This document shows, one piece after another, positions 42,380-53,901 of a stretch of DNA of 64,000 bases. Position 1 is the stretch's first letter. Every line of letters starts with the position of its first letter. The translations under genes were made by a program, and so were the position numbers. This DNA is from Ephydatia muelleri (Eukaryota; Porifera; Demospongiae; Spongillida; Spongillidae), in contig JABACO010000009.1 in assembly GCA_013339895.1 (NCBI GenBank), forward strand, positions 325,853-389,852, written 5' to 3'. The notes beneath the pieces were generated by a model. That model had not been told where the DNA came from, ran no database searches, and saw only the letters and a program-made list of their open reading frames with translations.

Positions 42380-44126
42380 ATGCAAAATCTATGAGATGGC
42401 ACCCCCTAGTGATTAAATGGTGCATTTAAGACATCTGTCAGGGAGTGCGTACGAGTTGCTCTGCAACACTGGCTGCCTCAAATTACCCTCACAAAGGACA
42501 TTGCGTGACTACACCTATTTAACATTTGGCTATTCTTCAGAGATAGATGCTCAGCTTATGAAAGCTCAGTATGTGAGATGCATAGGTCTGATTATAGATG
42601 ACGTTTATATCAAGGAGGATCTAGTCCTTGATAAATCAACAGAAGAATTGATTGGATTTAGAAATCTAGGTGAAACTAAAAACCAACTACTACACTGCAA
42701 TGAATCAAGATTAGATTCTGATGAGCAGAGGGATGAAATAGCAAAAACCATGTTTGTCATCATGGTACGAGGGTTGCTCAGCCATGTTTGTCATCATGGT
42801 ACGAGGGTTGCTCAGCCATGTTTGTCATCATGGTACGAGGGTTGCTCAGCAAACTATGCTTTCCATATGCTCAGTTTGCAGCAACAACACTAAATGGTGA
42901 TATGATTTTTGATCCAATATGGGAAGCTGTTTCAAGATTAGAGCAGTGTGGATTCAAGGTGTTAACAATAACGGCAGATGGAACTTCATCTCATAGGAGT
43001 TTATTTAAGATTCATGGTGTGTCTGGCTCCTCTGGGTACAGGACTCTTAATCCTCATTCTGCAGAGGAGCGCTACATTTATTTTATTTCCGACCCACCTC
43101 ACCTGATTAAAACTGTAAGGAATTGTTTTTCTAAGCAGCTGTTGTGGGTAAGTCACTGCACAAATATGTGCATGCATGTAAAACCTTTCTATTTTAATTT
43201 AAGTGCACTGGTAAAGGCATCCAGTGGAAGTATGTGGTAGATCTGTACGTACAAGACAATGATCGTGGCAGAGTCCATCCTGGCCTTAGGAAGGTGCCAA
43301 AGCTCAAATACGCCAAGCATATAGATTTGACATCCTTCTCAAAGATGAGAGCTGACCTTGCTGCACAAGTAAGCAACATATTTGCATGTTATATATTGTC
43401 TTGTTTATACTTTATCTGCACCATTAGGTGATAAGTGAAACAGTTGCAAAAGCTATAGAAATTACAGATGGTCCCTGAAGCAAGTGAAACAGTCAAGTTC
43501 ATCATGATGTTTAACAAATTCTTCGATTGTCTTAATGTTGATACCTTCATCTTGGCTTTTTGCTCTTTGTTGTAACCAGCACAATCATTTAAGCTCTTCT
43601 CCAAACTATCTAGATATGGAATAAACTCTTCTGCCAGCCACTTAAGACGAAAATAATTTTCAGATCTGTATGGCTCCTTGAAGGAATTCCTCTTCTTTAT
43701 TCCTTCCCAAAAGTTAAGTAAAGAAACTCTTCTTGGAATTAGATTTACTGGTAAGTGTAGTAGTCAATTTCGAGCTCTATGGTTTTATAATCAATCTCCT
43801 ATTTATATAGTGTCATCCTTCATTGACTTGGTGAAATATTTGTTCACTGTGCCAGGGGTGTGCCTTCATTTCTGAGTGAAAAACTCTCTCAAGATCCATT
43901 TGAAAAGTTTTTTGGGTGTCAACGCCAAAGAGGCAGAACAAGTACAAACCCTACATGTGAAGAATTTTGTACAAATACCCAGGCCCTTCATGTTGTTGAT
44001 TTGCTGTGTGCAGATATAGGCAAAGGGAACTGTAGAGGAAAGAAACGTTCTAGTCATGGAGATACTGTAACATGTACAGACAAACAGCCTCTATTAAATC
44101 GTCGTAGAATCAGTAAATCTATATAA
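42380..44126 (+). mobile_element. P-element/THAP9-like transposase, decayed
   Basis: Blocks in order: MRWHPLVIKWC; LRHLSGSAYELLCNTGCLKL, PSQRTLRDYTYLTFGYS; LIIDDVYIKEDLV, ELIGFRNLGET; FDPIWEAVSRLEQCGFKVL, TITADGTSSHRSLF; YIYFISDPPHLIKTVRNCFS; KLKYAKHIDLTSFSKMRADL; and DPFEKFFGCQRQRGRTSTNP near the C-terminus ending 44126. These are the RNase H-like core and insertion of P/THAP9 transposases. Lesions: about 4 nt lost between KWC and LRHLSG near 42425, and a 34-bp segment present three times at 42749-42850, which shifts frame. An N-terminal THAP finger was not found. Confidence 0.85.
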
Positions 44127-44290
44127 TTGGTGCATCTCATATGTTGTGTTGTGTATATCTTGTGTATCATAAAAATTGAGTTTATGTTTATGTTTTGTAA
44201 TGTGCAGTACACATGTGATATTGTTTTGGTAAATAATATCAAGAAAAAAAAATTAACCAGTCAGTTTAATTATTTCATACACAAATAATA

Positions 44291-44981
44291 CTACAGCATA
44301 ATGCTTAAAAATAAATAAATCTTTAAGTCAGCTTTGCACTCTTCACGAAGGGCTTTCTTCTTTTGCAAAGCAATCTTTTTGTCTTGCTTGTATTTTTCCA
44401 TCCAACCACTCACAAAAGCAAATCCTCTGATAGTAATCCAAAGCTTTACGATTTTCTTTAATATCAGAGCATCCTCATCATTGTCAAATTCCACCGATGC
44501 CATGGACCAATAGAATAAGACATCTTCGTTTTAGTTAGCAAATCATGCAACATTTTCACATCTAATGTAGGTTTTTGGGGACTAAGTCTATGTATGTGTC
44601 TTCTCATCTCTTCCTCTATTGCATAAAACACTGGGTACACTATGTCTTTTACATGCAATAACTCCGCCACGATCTATTGTGTCTATCCAGACTGATGTAC
44701 TATCTTGATGCTCACTTGAATTATCATCACAAAAAAGGATTTCCATAGCTCCCTAAACTGTGCTGATTACGGAGCTCATGAAACGTTCGCCACATCTTTT
44801 CTCTACCGCGACTTGAGCTTAACAGTAGAATTGTAGCTTTTGAGAGTTCTGAATGTAGTTGTTTAGTAAATGATTCGAAGTTGCTTTTGTTGTCAGATTT
44901 CTTTATCCAAACATCTAAGAGTTTAGCTGCAGTTCTACAACTGTAGGCCACTGGAGATGGCAATTCATCAGCTGTCGTCAA
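44291..44981 (-). mobile_element. degenerate transposon-associated ORF set
   Basis: Three short reading blocks on the - strand: VAYSCRTAAKLLDVWIKKS with FTKQLHSELSKATILLLSSS and REKMWRTFHELRN (44981-44727); VKDIVYPVFYAIEEEMRRHI (44670-44510); ALREECKADLKIY (44503-44291). Their style (helical, FTKQLHSEL, REKxWxxFH) resembles companion ORFs of animal DNA transposons. The frames are discontinuous. Element family not determined. Confidence 0.45.
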
Positions 44982-45565
44982 CTAAAATTGCGTCAACAGC
45001 TTCAATGAAGTTCCGCGCCCGCTAAGCAAATACAACACGGCTCGTCTATGCATGTACTTTCCATCATTACTCCAAATAGTGCCCGAATCTGCGGACTTCA
45101 GGTGTTAACTAGTGTTGATTGGGTACGTTTTCAATCCCTCTACTATAATATCTATGGGTCATATATGAGCATGTATACATAAAATCTATTATCTATGGCT
45201 GCACCATTTCTCTTGAGTGGTACTGTGAGTGTACATATAGCCGTGTTCCACGTGTTGTTGCATCGCCTCCCACCAATAGCCTACACTTGTACTAGAGACA
45301 TAACCTTTTCGCACTATGTAGTAGCATTCTCCCTCAACATATGTAAGTGGCGATAAGACCACGTGATCATCAGCTCTTGTTCAAAGTTAATCATCCCGCC
45401 AAACCGTATCGCTGCAGCCACCAAGGGTATGCCGTCGGGCATGTGGTAACACAGCTTACATGAAATTGGAATGATTTTATGACCATTCCTTTAATACTCC
45501 AGCATCTACACATGGTTATCAACTTGGCCTGCCGTGCTATAAAGATTCCGTCCATGCCACAGATT
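44982..45565. other. no gene seen
   Basis: Probably the flank of the preceding transposon remnant. No ORF or repeat recognised. Confidence 0.4.
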
Positions 45566-45740
45566 TATAGAGAGGTTGCAGTGTCATCCCGGGAAGAGCG
45601 GCGGCCATGTTTTTGGTGTCTCCAGGTCTGTTACGGAATGTTTCCAATCTGTAACAGATTATTACAACCTGTAACAGAACTCGGGACACCAAAAAACATG
45701 GCCGTCGCTCTTCCCGAGATGACACTGCAACCTCTCTATA
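45566..45740. repeat. 175-bp near-perfect palindrome (foldback)
   Basis: Arms start tatagagaggttgcagtgtc and end in its inverse. Each arm is about 80 bp around a short centre rich in ctgtaacag. Mismatches are few, so a stable hairpin is possible. Could be a foldback MITE. Confidence 0.9.
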
Positions 45741-46519
45741 CGTCTCTAGAGCCACGCAGTCCCGCAATTAGCACGTCGGCTGGTTGAGTTCTATTTTAGC
45801 GTTAAGCTGATGTCATGATTGCGCCTGGCACTGTGCCTTGACAAATATGGCGCGATAAAATGCAGCCAAGATGGAGAGTGAGGGTACGGAAGGACCAACA
45901 TTACGTGCATGATTATAAACTAGCCTGTGATGTTACAGGTCCTTGATTCATATGTACCTGAATACTCACACATTGATCGAGTGTTGTAGGATGGTGGAGG
46001 TCTCCAGATGACAGCATAGCTCACAGCTGTGCTACAATGATGGAGTGGAAGGACTGGACCTGAAACTTGCACTTTGTGTTGTCTGTGAAAGGTGCATCAA
46101 ATGGCATAGCTGCAGCTGCTGTGATTGGCTTGTGTGATTTTACCACCACTTGTGTTGTGCAAGTTTTGAGCTGTAAATTGTGTCATATAGGTCATGTGCA
46201 TGAAGCCTCTCTGTGTGGCAGGCACTTCCTGTTTCTCACCAAACCATCTGCAGCTGTGCCAATGATGGAGGTTACTAGTACTGCCTTCACTGCATTGTGT
46301 GGGGCACACCCTCCATATGAAGAGCTGAAGCACTCTTATGGGACCTCGCGCACGTGCAGTAACTCCCATTATTCATCAATCAACACATACACACACACGC
46401 AAATGCTTGCCTCAGCCAAATATAAAGTCACATTGGAGAGCCATATAGGGGTTTTGGGAACGTCATCGTGACGTAACCTATTGTGTAAAGGGCGTGTAAA
46501 GGGAACCAAGGCCGGCAAA
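45741..46519. other. no gene seen
   Basis: ORF 46067-46471 (+) has no recognisable domain and no splice context, and is treated as chance. The syntaxin promoter should lie in the last part. Confidence 0.45.
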
Positions 46520-46944
46520 ATGGACTACCAGAATCGCTACAGGCCAACAGAAAGAGGAAACCAGTTCGGCAAAGAAGAAGCGGGTGGGATTAGGAAAGAC
46601 ACAGGCGCGGTTAGTGGCTGGTATTAAGTAGGGCGTGACTCCAAAAGACGCGGACATTCCCTAGATTCTGGAGGATATCGATGTTGACCTCAACAGACTA
46701 GACGAATGTGTGCAAAGCATCGGCACATCTCTGGATTCTCCGAAGAACCACAGTGAGATGACCAGGCTGAAGGGTGTGATCATGGGAAACATACAGACAG
46801 CGGAGGACGATATCAAAGACATGAGGCAGAAGTAAGCGCATGCACGATCCAACCCCTTCCCGCTAAGAATTAATTAGCATTATAACTTCCGCTGCCATCC
46901 AATGTACACACACACACACTTGTCACACTTGAACACACACACAC

Positions 46945-46997
<53 letters not shown>

Positions 46998-47927
46998 CAG
47001 AGCTGTTGGACCACAAAAGGTGAAGGTTGATCAGTACCAGAAGAAACTGGTTTCTCAAGTGACCAAGTTCAACAACCTCCTCCAGAAAGCTAAGACTGAA
47101 ACGGAACAGCACCAAGGCGAAACAAGTGCGATTCATATTGACACCCCTTCCACCCCCCCCCTCACCCCTCCCTTCCACCCCCTCAATCCCTCCCTTCCAT
47201 CCCTCCCTTCCACCCCACTTGACTGGATCTCTCTCTAGACCGCGGACCTCCTCCCCCTTATGATAGCAGGGGCTCTGGCTCCCAGCAGCAAGCCCAGGCT
47301 CAGGTGGGCTCAAGTGCCATGGCCATCAGGGAGGCAGAGCACAACGAAGTGATAGAGCTAGAGCAGTAAGTATTGGTGCTTTGAGGACCACTCCCCTCTG
47401 ACCACTCCCCTCTGACCACTCCCAGGGACATTCTTGGCCTTCGTGACATACAGCACGACCTAGCTGCTATGGTGAATGAGCAGGGGGAAATGATTGATGA
47501 CATTGGTAAGCCCAAATAGGGGGCGGGGCACAGTTCTTAGCCACACCTCGTTCTGCAGAGAAACACACCACTGACGCACAGGTGCGAACTGAAAACGCCA
47601 ACAAGAACTTGGCAAAGGTGTGTTTAAGAGGGAGGGGCTTTTGCTTGGGATGAGGTGATGGTCAGTGCAGTTCATGATGGTGTGTGGGATTAACCCTTAT
47701 GTCACCTATTAATGTATTCCTGTTGGCTGCGCTACCTAACACATGCACATCATCCTCATCCCCAGGCCGTTTCACTCCAAAAGCAAAGACGAAAGTTGAT
47801 CTGCATAATTGCAATCATCTTGATAATCGTAGCGCTTGTCATAGTAATTGCCCTTGCCATTGGATTGGGAGTCGGTCTCACGTACGCTGGAGTAGTAACA
47901 CCTACCATCCCCACAAGCATTGGCTAA
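46520..47927 (+). CDS. syntaxin (Qa-SNARE, STX7/STX12-like), 7 exons
   Basis: Endosomal-type membrane-fusion SNARE. Exons 46520-46609 (MDYQNRYRPTERGNQFG), 46665-46831 (N-terminal helices, DLNRLDECVQSIGTSL), 47001-47125 (VDQYQKKLVSQVTKFNNLLQ), 47239-47365 (PPPPYDSRG, REAEHNEVIELEQ), 47426-47505 (SNARE core DILGLRDIQHDLAAMV, NEQGEMIDDI with the central Gln), then EKHTTDAQVRTENANKNLAK and a last exon from about 47766 with a 20+ residue membrane anchor (IIAIILIIVALVIVIALAIG) and short lumenal tail TIPTSIG. Closest in layout to the STX7/12 group, which share the N-terminal helical bundle. The exact subfamily is uncertain. Confidence 0.88.
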
Positions 47928-48038
47928 GCTCCTGCTCCATCTTTGTTTTTAATTCTTAAACCTTTGACCTGTGTTATGTGTACTGATGATGAAAAACGAT
48001 TTTTACTATTACAAAGGTGACACTAATGATACTATTTG

Positions 48039-48770
48039 TCAATCTTTCTTTCCCTTCTCCTTCTTCGACTTCACAGTGGCGGTGGTGGGCTTTAATTGGG
48101 AGGTAGATTGCCCATATGCAGCCTGCGATATCCTGTTCATGTAATATAGGGCCACCAGAGAGAACAAAAGACTTGGGGAAGGAAGGTCATAACCACATGA
48201 AGGAGATATGATCACCATGCCACATACCAGGTTGTCACACATACGCGATGAACCAAAGCAGACGCGAACATGGAAGCTACAATACATACCACAACTGTGT
48301 TGCACGGCAAAAGATTGTCAAACGGCTTACAAGAAGCAGCACTGTGCTCTTACCTTCTGGGAAAAGCTTCAGTTGGTACGAGCTGCCCAACACAAGCGTT
48401 CCCGCGTTACCTGCGGCCTGTGCAGAAAGATAGGATAGCGCAACGCGTTAATATAAACCATCAGCCCGTAGGGACCTACGGTGAGCAGGAAGAAGAAAAA
48501 ACAGGACCCGATAAAGCCACCAAGAATGGTCATCTTGGAATCAGCCGCAAGGTCGTTTTTGAAAACTTGCATCACGGCGAGTGTAATCGCAGCCAGGGCA
48601 AGCGAGGAGACGCATGAGTAGCCCGTTGGCAGTGCTACGAAAGGATAACGAAACACAAAGGATACTGAGCTTTTATAACAATATCGTACATGTACACACG
48701 CGCAAACATAAATAATAATAATAAAAAAACATACACACAGTTCCAATACAAACAACGTAAGCTCACCCAT
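48039..48770 (-). CDS. KRTCAP2: KRTCAP2-like oligosaccharyltransferase subunit, 5 exons
   Basis: Accessory ER-membrane subunit of the oligosaccharyltransferase complex. Exons 48770-48767 (only ATGG), 48634-48480, 48417-48354, 48294-48228 and 48171-48039 sum to 423 nt (140 aa; human 136). Marks: SLALAAITLAVMQVF, TILGGFIGSCFFFFLLT, SSYQLKLFPE, VVVCIVASMFASALVHRVCV, LVALYYMNRIS and a basic tail KSKKEKGKKD. These are the conserved FPE-(I/L)LLC and HRVCVTTC blocks of the family. The exon pair 48480/48417-48354 is the source of the duplicated fragment at 38488-38658. Divergent from RPL30 across 186 bp. Confidence 0.93.
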
Positions 48771-48956
48771 TTTGGGGGACAATGATATTAATACGCATGC
48801 GCCGTACACTTCCCTCCTTTTTAACACGTGCTCGGTAGGAACGGTTCTTGTCGTTTGGAAGTTCACCGGTAAGTAAGGATGAATGCTGTGTAGAGATTGT
48901 TTGGAGAGAAAGATTCATGTTGTCATGGGCGTTCTCTAAGGTCGTGGAATCAAGGA

Positions 48957-49530
48957 ATGCCTCCTACCGCTACGAAACAGGTATGCTATCAATCACAGCG
49001 AACATTGCAAATAAAAGTAGCTTTTAGATGGGTCTTACATCCCAGAGGAAAGTTGGAGGGAGTGGGGAAGAGACGGAAGTAAATCTGGGTTGTTTCACTA
49101 TGTATTCTATTTAATGCCCACTACAGAAAAAGACCATCGAAAGCATTAATGCTAGACTTGCACTGGTGATGAAAAGTGGAAAGTACACTTTGGGATATAA
49201 GTCTACACTCAAATCCTTGCGCCTTGGTAAATCAAAACTCGTCATCCTTGCGAGCAACTCTCCTCCACTAAGGTGATGTCTGGTCTGTTCGTAAATTGTT
49301 CGAGTTCTAATTGTATCCCTACCAACAGAAAGAGCGAGATTGAGTACTACGCCATGCTGGCGAAGACCGGAGTACACTACTATTCTGGTGACAATGTCGA
49401 TCTAGGCACAGCATGCGGGAAATACTTCCGAGTCGGCACCTTGTCGATCATCGACCCCGGCGATTCGGACATCATTCGTTCGCAGACAGCGCCCGCAGAG
49501 CAAGGACAGACAAAAGAGCCTAGTAGTTGA
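48957..49530 (+). CDS. RPL30: 60S ribosomal protein eL30, 3 exons
   Basis: Large-subunit ribosomal protein. Exons 48957-48980 (MPPTATKQ), 49127-49272 ([41 protein letters not shown]) and 49329-49530 ([46 protein letters not shown]). These are near-identical to animal eL30, with a slightly longer C-terminal tail. Introns follow the usual placement after the N-terminal octapeptide and inside the LRKSEIEYY block. Confidence 0.97.
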
Positions 49531-50250
49531 ACATTCTGCGTGTCGACATTTGTTAAATGACCATTAAGACATTTTTGATTGGCAATTCAGTTTGCTCTGC
49601 TGTATTGGAACACACATAGCAATGTACACAAATGGCGCAAGAGTCCTGGGTCAGCACAAACAAAACACAACAGTCACACTCCATGCATTCGTGGCTCGGA
49701 GAGAAAAAGGGAAGGAAAAAAAAAAAAGTTGGAAGTAATGAGAGTTCTGCTGTCACGAACACTCCGCTTTTTTGGCTGCTTCTGGGTCTGTAATTGGTCT
49801 CCTGAATAGAAGTATATGTGGCTCTACAAGATGGAGGAGTGAGTGAGCTCGATGGCTGACCCGTTACAATTCCCTTTACCTGGCCCGTGAATCATATAGT
49901 GTATCCACCCCTGTGATTGTTGAACTCCCAAAGCTCTCCACTCATTTTCTGCCATCAGTCGATTCTTAGGAACCATCTTGGCGATTTCTTTCGGAAGCAT
50001 GACGTGTCTAATGAAAGCTCAAGCTCTCACAGTCCACTGTGCATAACAGACAGACACTTGCTTACCTGTATTCGTACATTTCATCAAAATACTTGTCAGA
50101 GTAATAGATACTCTTTACGGACATCTTGCGATGGTGAGTTTTCAACACTGCCACACCAACAAAACTACTCAACCCTGAATAGAGCCGTCTCACCGCAATT
50201 CGAATTGCAAACTCATCTCGTGATACTTTATACACTGCGCATGCGTAATT
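49531..50250. other. intergenic, no gene seen
   Basis: Holds no supported exon. An A-rich run lies near 49717. Confidence 0.5.
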
Positions 50251-51332
50251 ATGGCGGTTATTAATATTCTGGCGGAAACTTCGGAGAAGTTGCTCAAGGT
50301 TGTACTTTCGTGCAAGGTCATTTCAGGGATTCTGGATGATTCGGATAGTCTGTCTCCACTCGTGGCATTACAGAGGTTCATTCAAATTTAGCGGTGAACG
50401 CATGTACTTTTTTTTTTATCGCAGAGAAAAGGCACATTTGCTCAGCAATCAGCTGGAAATCATAGAAAATTTAGAGTTAAGTGCGTGGATAATATAGGCG
50501 TGTCTAAGATGTGTTTACGATAAAATTGCATACGCAGAGGAAACGCTGGTACGCGTTCCTATTAGCGAGAACATGTCATGTGCGTCTGAACCAAACGAAT
50601 CCCTGACTAGGCCCGATACAGGCTATCTGGAGGACAAGTGAGGGATTTGAATATGAAAATATTAACCCTCTGATGTAAACAACAGAGTAGAGCGTTTGAA
50701 TAACAAAGTGTGGGATGTGAAGACCAAGTACTACCAGGATGGGCTTTTATTAGAGAGGTACAGACCTCTAACTGTAGCTAAATATAAATCACTCAGGCTC
50801 CACAGACTTCAGATGGGGACAGTCCTTCAGAGGCACCTATTTCCGACACGACCCTCAGATGAGAAAAGTGATGATGACTTTGAGGCTCTCATGAGGGCAC
50901 AGACAGACTGCTCTTTGGAGCAGCTTTGTGAAGTGGAGAAGATTCGGCACCTGCAAAAACAACTGGAGGCAATACAGCAGGAGAGGGTGGCAGTCATGTT
51001 AAAATGTCGGCAGCTAAGTGCAGATATGAAGGTGATGAGAGCATCGTTCTGTGCTATAATGATATATGGTTTTTACAGACACAGGCATCATTGCTACAGC
51101 ACACATCCAAGTAAGCGTAAGCTATACAGCACAGACCAAAAGTGAAGTTAGGTTGCTGTAAACCTGTAGACTAAATGTGCAGTTGAAGAAGGCATTGGAC
51201 TGTCACAACCTGCTCAGGCATATACTTCAATGTGTTATCATCAGCAGTGGTGTTGATTGGTCGCAAGATGACGACCTTTTGAAGCTTGTGTTGGAGCTGG
51301 GAGAACCTCTATCCATTGTGGTGCCTATGTAA
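50251..51332 (+). CDS. CENPH: CENP-H-like kinetochore protein, 5 exons
   Basis: Exons 50251-50375, 50425-50480, 50538-50637, 50686-51031 and 51183-51332 join in phase to about 258 aa. The protein is mostly helical or coiled coil (EKAHLLSNQLEIIENLE; EVEKIRHLQKQLEAIQQERV). The C-terminus LLRHILQCVIISSGVDWSQD with DLLKLVLELGEP matches the pattern of the CENP-H C-terminal segment (VFQNLILGSxVNWAEDPxLxEIVLxLE). CENP-H is a CCAN kinetochore component. The N-terminal half is too divergent to confirm, so the assignment rests on the last exon and overall length (human 247 aa). Confidence 0.6.
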
Positions 51333-51374
51333 CCATTGTTAGTAGTGAGCTGTTCATTCAAAACATGTCAGTAC

Positions 51375-51412
<38 letters not shown>

Positions 51413-51709
51413 TATTAACAGGGAAAGGTTCAATCCGCGTTCTTGTGGCTGAAACCCTGTTATAATCTTTTATCTCTACCCAAATAACTTTGTCTATTTG
51501 ATTGAAATTTTTATGACACAGGATGATGCTTATATAATGGAGTAATAGTGAGTGGAAAGGTTTCGTATTCTAGTTCCTGCCAACTCGAATAGAGCGTGCT
51601 GGGCTCGGTGCAATGGTGATCGTAACGTTACAAATTCAGTCGATCTGACGTCATAACCCAAGTGAAGTGGAATCCACGATGTTATCGCATCACGTGATTT
51701 TAGGGAGGC

Positions 51710-53068
51710 ATGGCTCGTATCTTCCACCTGTTTGCTTATATCGTAGCTATAGCTGAAGGCAACTCCGGTCCAGTGCCAAATCTAACTTTGCTCGATAATG
51801 GAGTGATAACTATTGGTCTGGATTCCAATCGAGGAGGTTCCATCACTTACCTCTCGCAGTCTGGAAGTGACTTCAACGTGATCAACTCGTACGATATGGG
51901 CCGTGAGGTCCAGCTGTCCTTCTATTCGGGTCCCAATAGCTACGAGCCAACACCTGGGAGCCAAGCGTGCAACACCACATGGTACCACGGGGCGTGGCCT
52001 TGGAATCCCATTGGTGCTGGTGACGTTATCGGGCACGGGGGTGCCGTGCTGGACCTCGAGGTGAACAAGAGCTCTTCCTCCATGTACGTACGCACAAGGC
52101 CTCTGCAGTGGGCTTGCGATAATGTCGAATGCGAATGCATCTTCGAGAAGTGGATCCAGCTCAGAGGCACAGCCGCTGTTGTTCGAGCAAGGCTCTCAAA
52201 CAGCCGCGCCGACAAGACGCAGTATGGCGGATATTTCCAAGAGCTGCCTGCTGTGTACACGATAGGGTTTCTCTACCGCCTCTTTACGTACAATGGTACC
52301 GCTCCTTTCACCGGAGGTCCCGTTACGGAGCTGGACACAGACGGTCCTATATGGACTCCGGGCATGTTCGTGGCTACAGAGTCTTGGGCTGCGATGCTGG
52401 ACTCCAGCGGGACTTGGGGGCTGGGTGTGTTCCAGCCGGACACGATGCGCTTTAGTGCCGGGTTTTTTGGAACGCGGGGATCTGGCGGGCCCTCGGATTC
52501 ACAAACAGGCTACATTGCACCCAACCAGGACGAAATTATCGACTGGAATATCCAGTATGACTTTACGTACCATCTGGTCCTGGGAAACTTGGACACCATA
52601 AGGGCATACGTGTACCAGAACTCTCCGTCTGTGCCTTGCCTCTCGTATAACTTTGAAGTAAACAGACAACACTTCACTCTTAGTAACGCAGCTGACTCGG
52701 GTGTGCCTGATGGATACTGGCATGTCGTCATGGAGCAGAGTGACCCACAACTGGTGGGACCAGTGTGCTTGTGGGATGCTGACAAATACCCTGTACTTCT
52801 TATTAATGCCTCCTATAGCCCCACACAGGTGTCTACTACTGCGCAGGTCTTCTGGAGTTCTACAGCCATGCCTAGTCCCCAGTTCAGTGAGACACAATCC
52901 ATTCGATTTGCCATTGTACCAGATGGGCAGTTCCATTTGTATGCGGTGGACCTATCAAATAACCCCACCTACACTGGACCCCTGTACTGCCTGAGGTTTG
53001 ATCCTGTGGACGCAGGAACCTCTGGTTCATATGTTGATGTTGCCAGTATCCTCTCAAATGGAAAGTAA
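51710..53068 (+). CDS. intronless secreted protein, bacterial-type carbohydrate-active-like, function unknown
   Basis: Single uninterrupted ORF of 452 aa in a region where every other full-length gene is split. The start MARIFHLFAYIVAIAEG looks like a short signal peptide. Cysteines are few and partly clustered (CDNVECEC), with several N-x-S/T sites. The N-terminal block GGSITYLSQSGSDFNVINSY followed by DMGREVQLSFYSGP recalls a conserved segment of bacterial secreted proteins that act on, or bind, polysaccharides. I cannot name a family or reaction. No transmembrane segment after the leader. Upstream ATGs are out of frame. The 3' flank is AT-rich, unlike the ORF. Candidate horizontal acquisition, not proven. 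Confidence 0.75.
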   Translation: MARIFHLFAYIVAIAEGNSGPVPNLTLLDNGVITIGLDSNRGGSITYLSQSGSDFNVINSYDMGREVQLSFYSGPNSYEPTPGSQACNTTWYHGAWPWNPIGAGDVIGHGGAVLDLEVNKSSSSMYVRTRPLQWACDNVECECIFEKWIQLRGTAAVVRARLSNSRADKTQYGGYFQELPAVYTIGFLYRLFTYNGTAPFTGGPVTELDTDGPIWTPGMFVATESWAAMLDSSGTWGLGVFQPDTMRFSAGFFGTRGSGGPSDSQTGYIAPNQDEIIDWNIQYDFTYHLVLGNLDTIRAYVYQNSPSVPCLSYNFEVNRQHFTLSNAADSGVPDGYWHVVMEQSDPQLVGPVCLWDADKYPVLLINASYSPTQVSTTAQVFWSSTAMPSPQFSETQSIRFAIVPDGQFHLYAVDLSNNPTYTGPLYCLRFDPVDAGTSGSYVDVASILSNGK

Positions 53069-53901
53069 TGCTACATTGAAAGGAGGAAATTAAATAATCA
53101 TCAAATACTTGAATATAATGATACCATTATTTCAACTTTATTTTTAGGAGTTTGATTTTGTACTATGTGCAGAATCTCCAAGCTTTAAAACTATGTTCAC
53201 TAGTTGAGTTTTGGAATAGAATATTAAATATACATTAATGGTAACCAAGTAAGCTGCATGCATGTTTAATAATCTCAATAACTTATCTCATAAATCAAAA
53301 CAAGATGAGTGCGATAACTAATTAGTTGTGGTACAATAATCAAATCATGTATAAAAGCTTTTCATACATTCGATGTTCAATAACTCATTAATGAACTGAA
53401 ATCAGTTGCTTGCTAACAATGCCTAGTGTTATACCACGTCCCTGTTTACCTATTTTATGACTCCAAACTATATATCACCTGAGCTCTAAATAGAGCAGGC
53501 CATGTTGTGCATGGAGTTAACATCTTGCAGCTAAGTATAGTGTAATTTATGTGTAATTCAATCTCCTGTAGAAATCTGGCTATCCCTGCATTAGTGCATG
53601 TACGTCCTTTGCTAGAATTTACAACCTCTGTTTGGCACCCAGTTTGAATAAAGATATTTTAGTGGTCAAGGATACTTCACCCGCCAAGCATGCTAATGTG
53701 GTGGACTTGATAAGCAGATTACATTTAATCTCTTTTTTCATCTTTGACAAGTGTATGTCTACTTTATCAGATCTACCGTGATGATCTGATTGACTTTCCA
53801 ACAGACATCATTCAAAACGTAACTTCTGCATACAGTCTTTGTTGCCAGATAAAGTGATTTGGGAATGTACATAAGAAACGTTCGCATCCTTCTTTGAACA
53901 G
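53069..53901. other. AT-rich intergenic sequence, no gene seen
   Basis: Clearly higher A+T than the flanking ORF. No supported exon. Confidence 0.5.

Noticed and set aside
46067-46471. 134-aa ORF between the palindrome and syntaxin
   Set aside because: Low-information sequence with no family resemblance and no conserved splice pattern.
48328-48360. 12-nt 'intron' gtaagagcacag in KRTCAP2
   Set aside because: Too short to splice. The correct path uses the same donor with a later acceptor at 48295, which gives the conserved VVVCIVASMF block.
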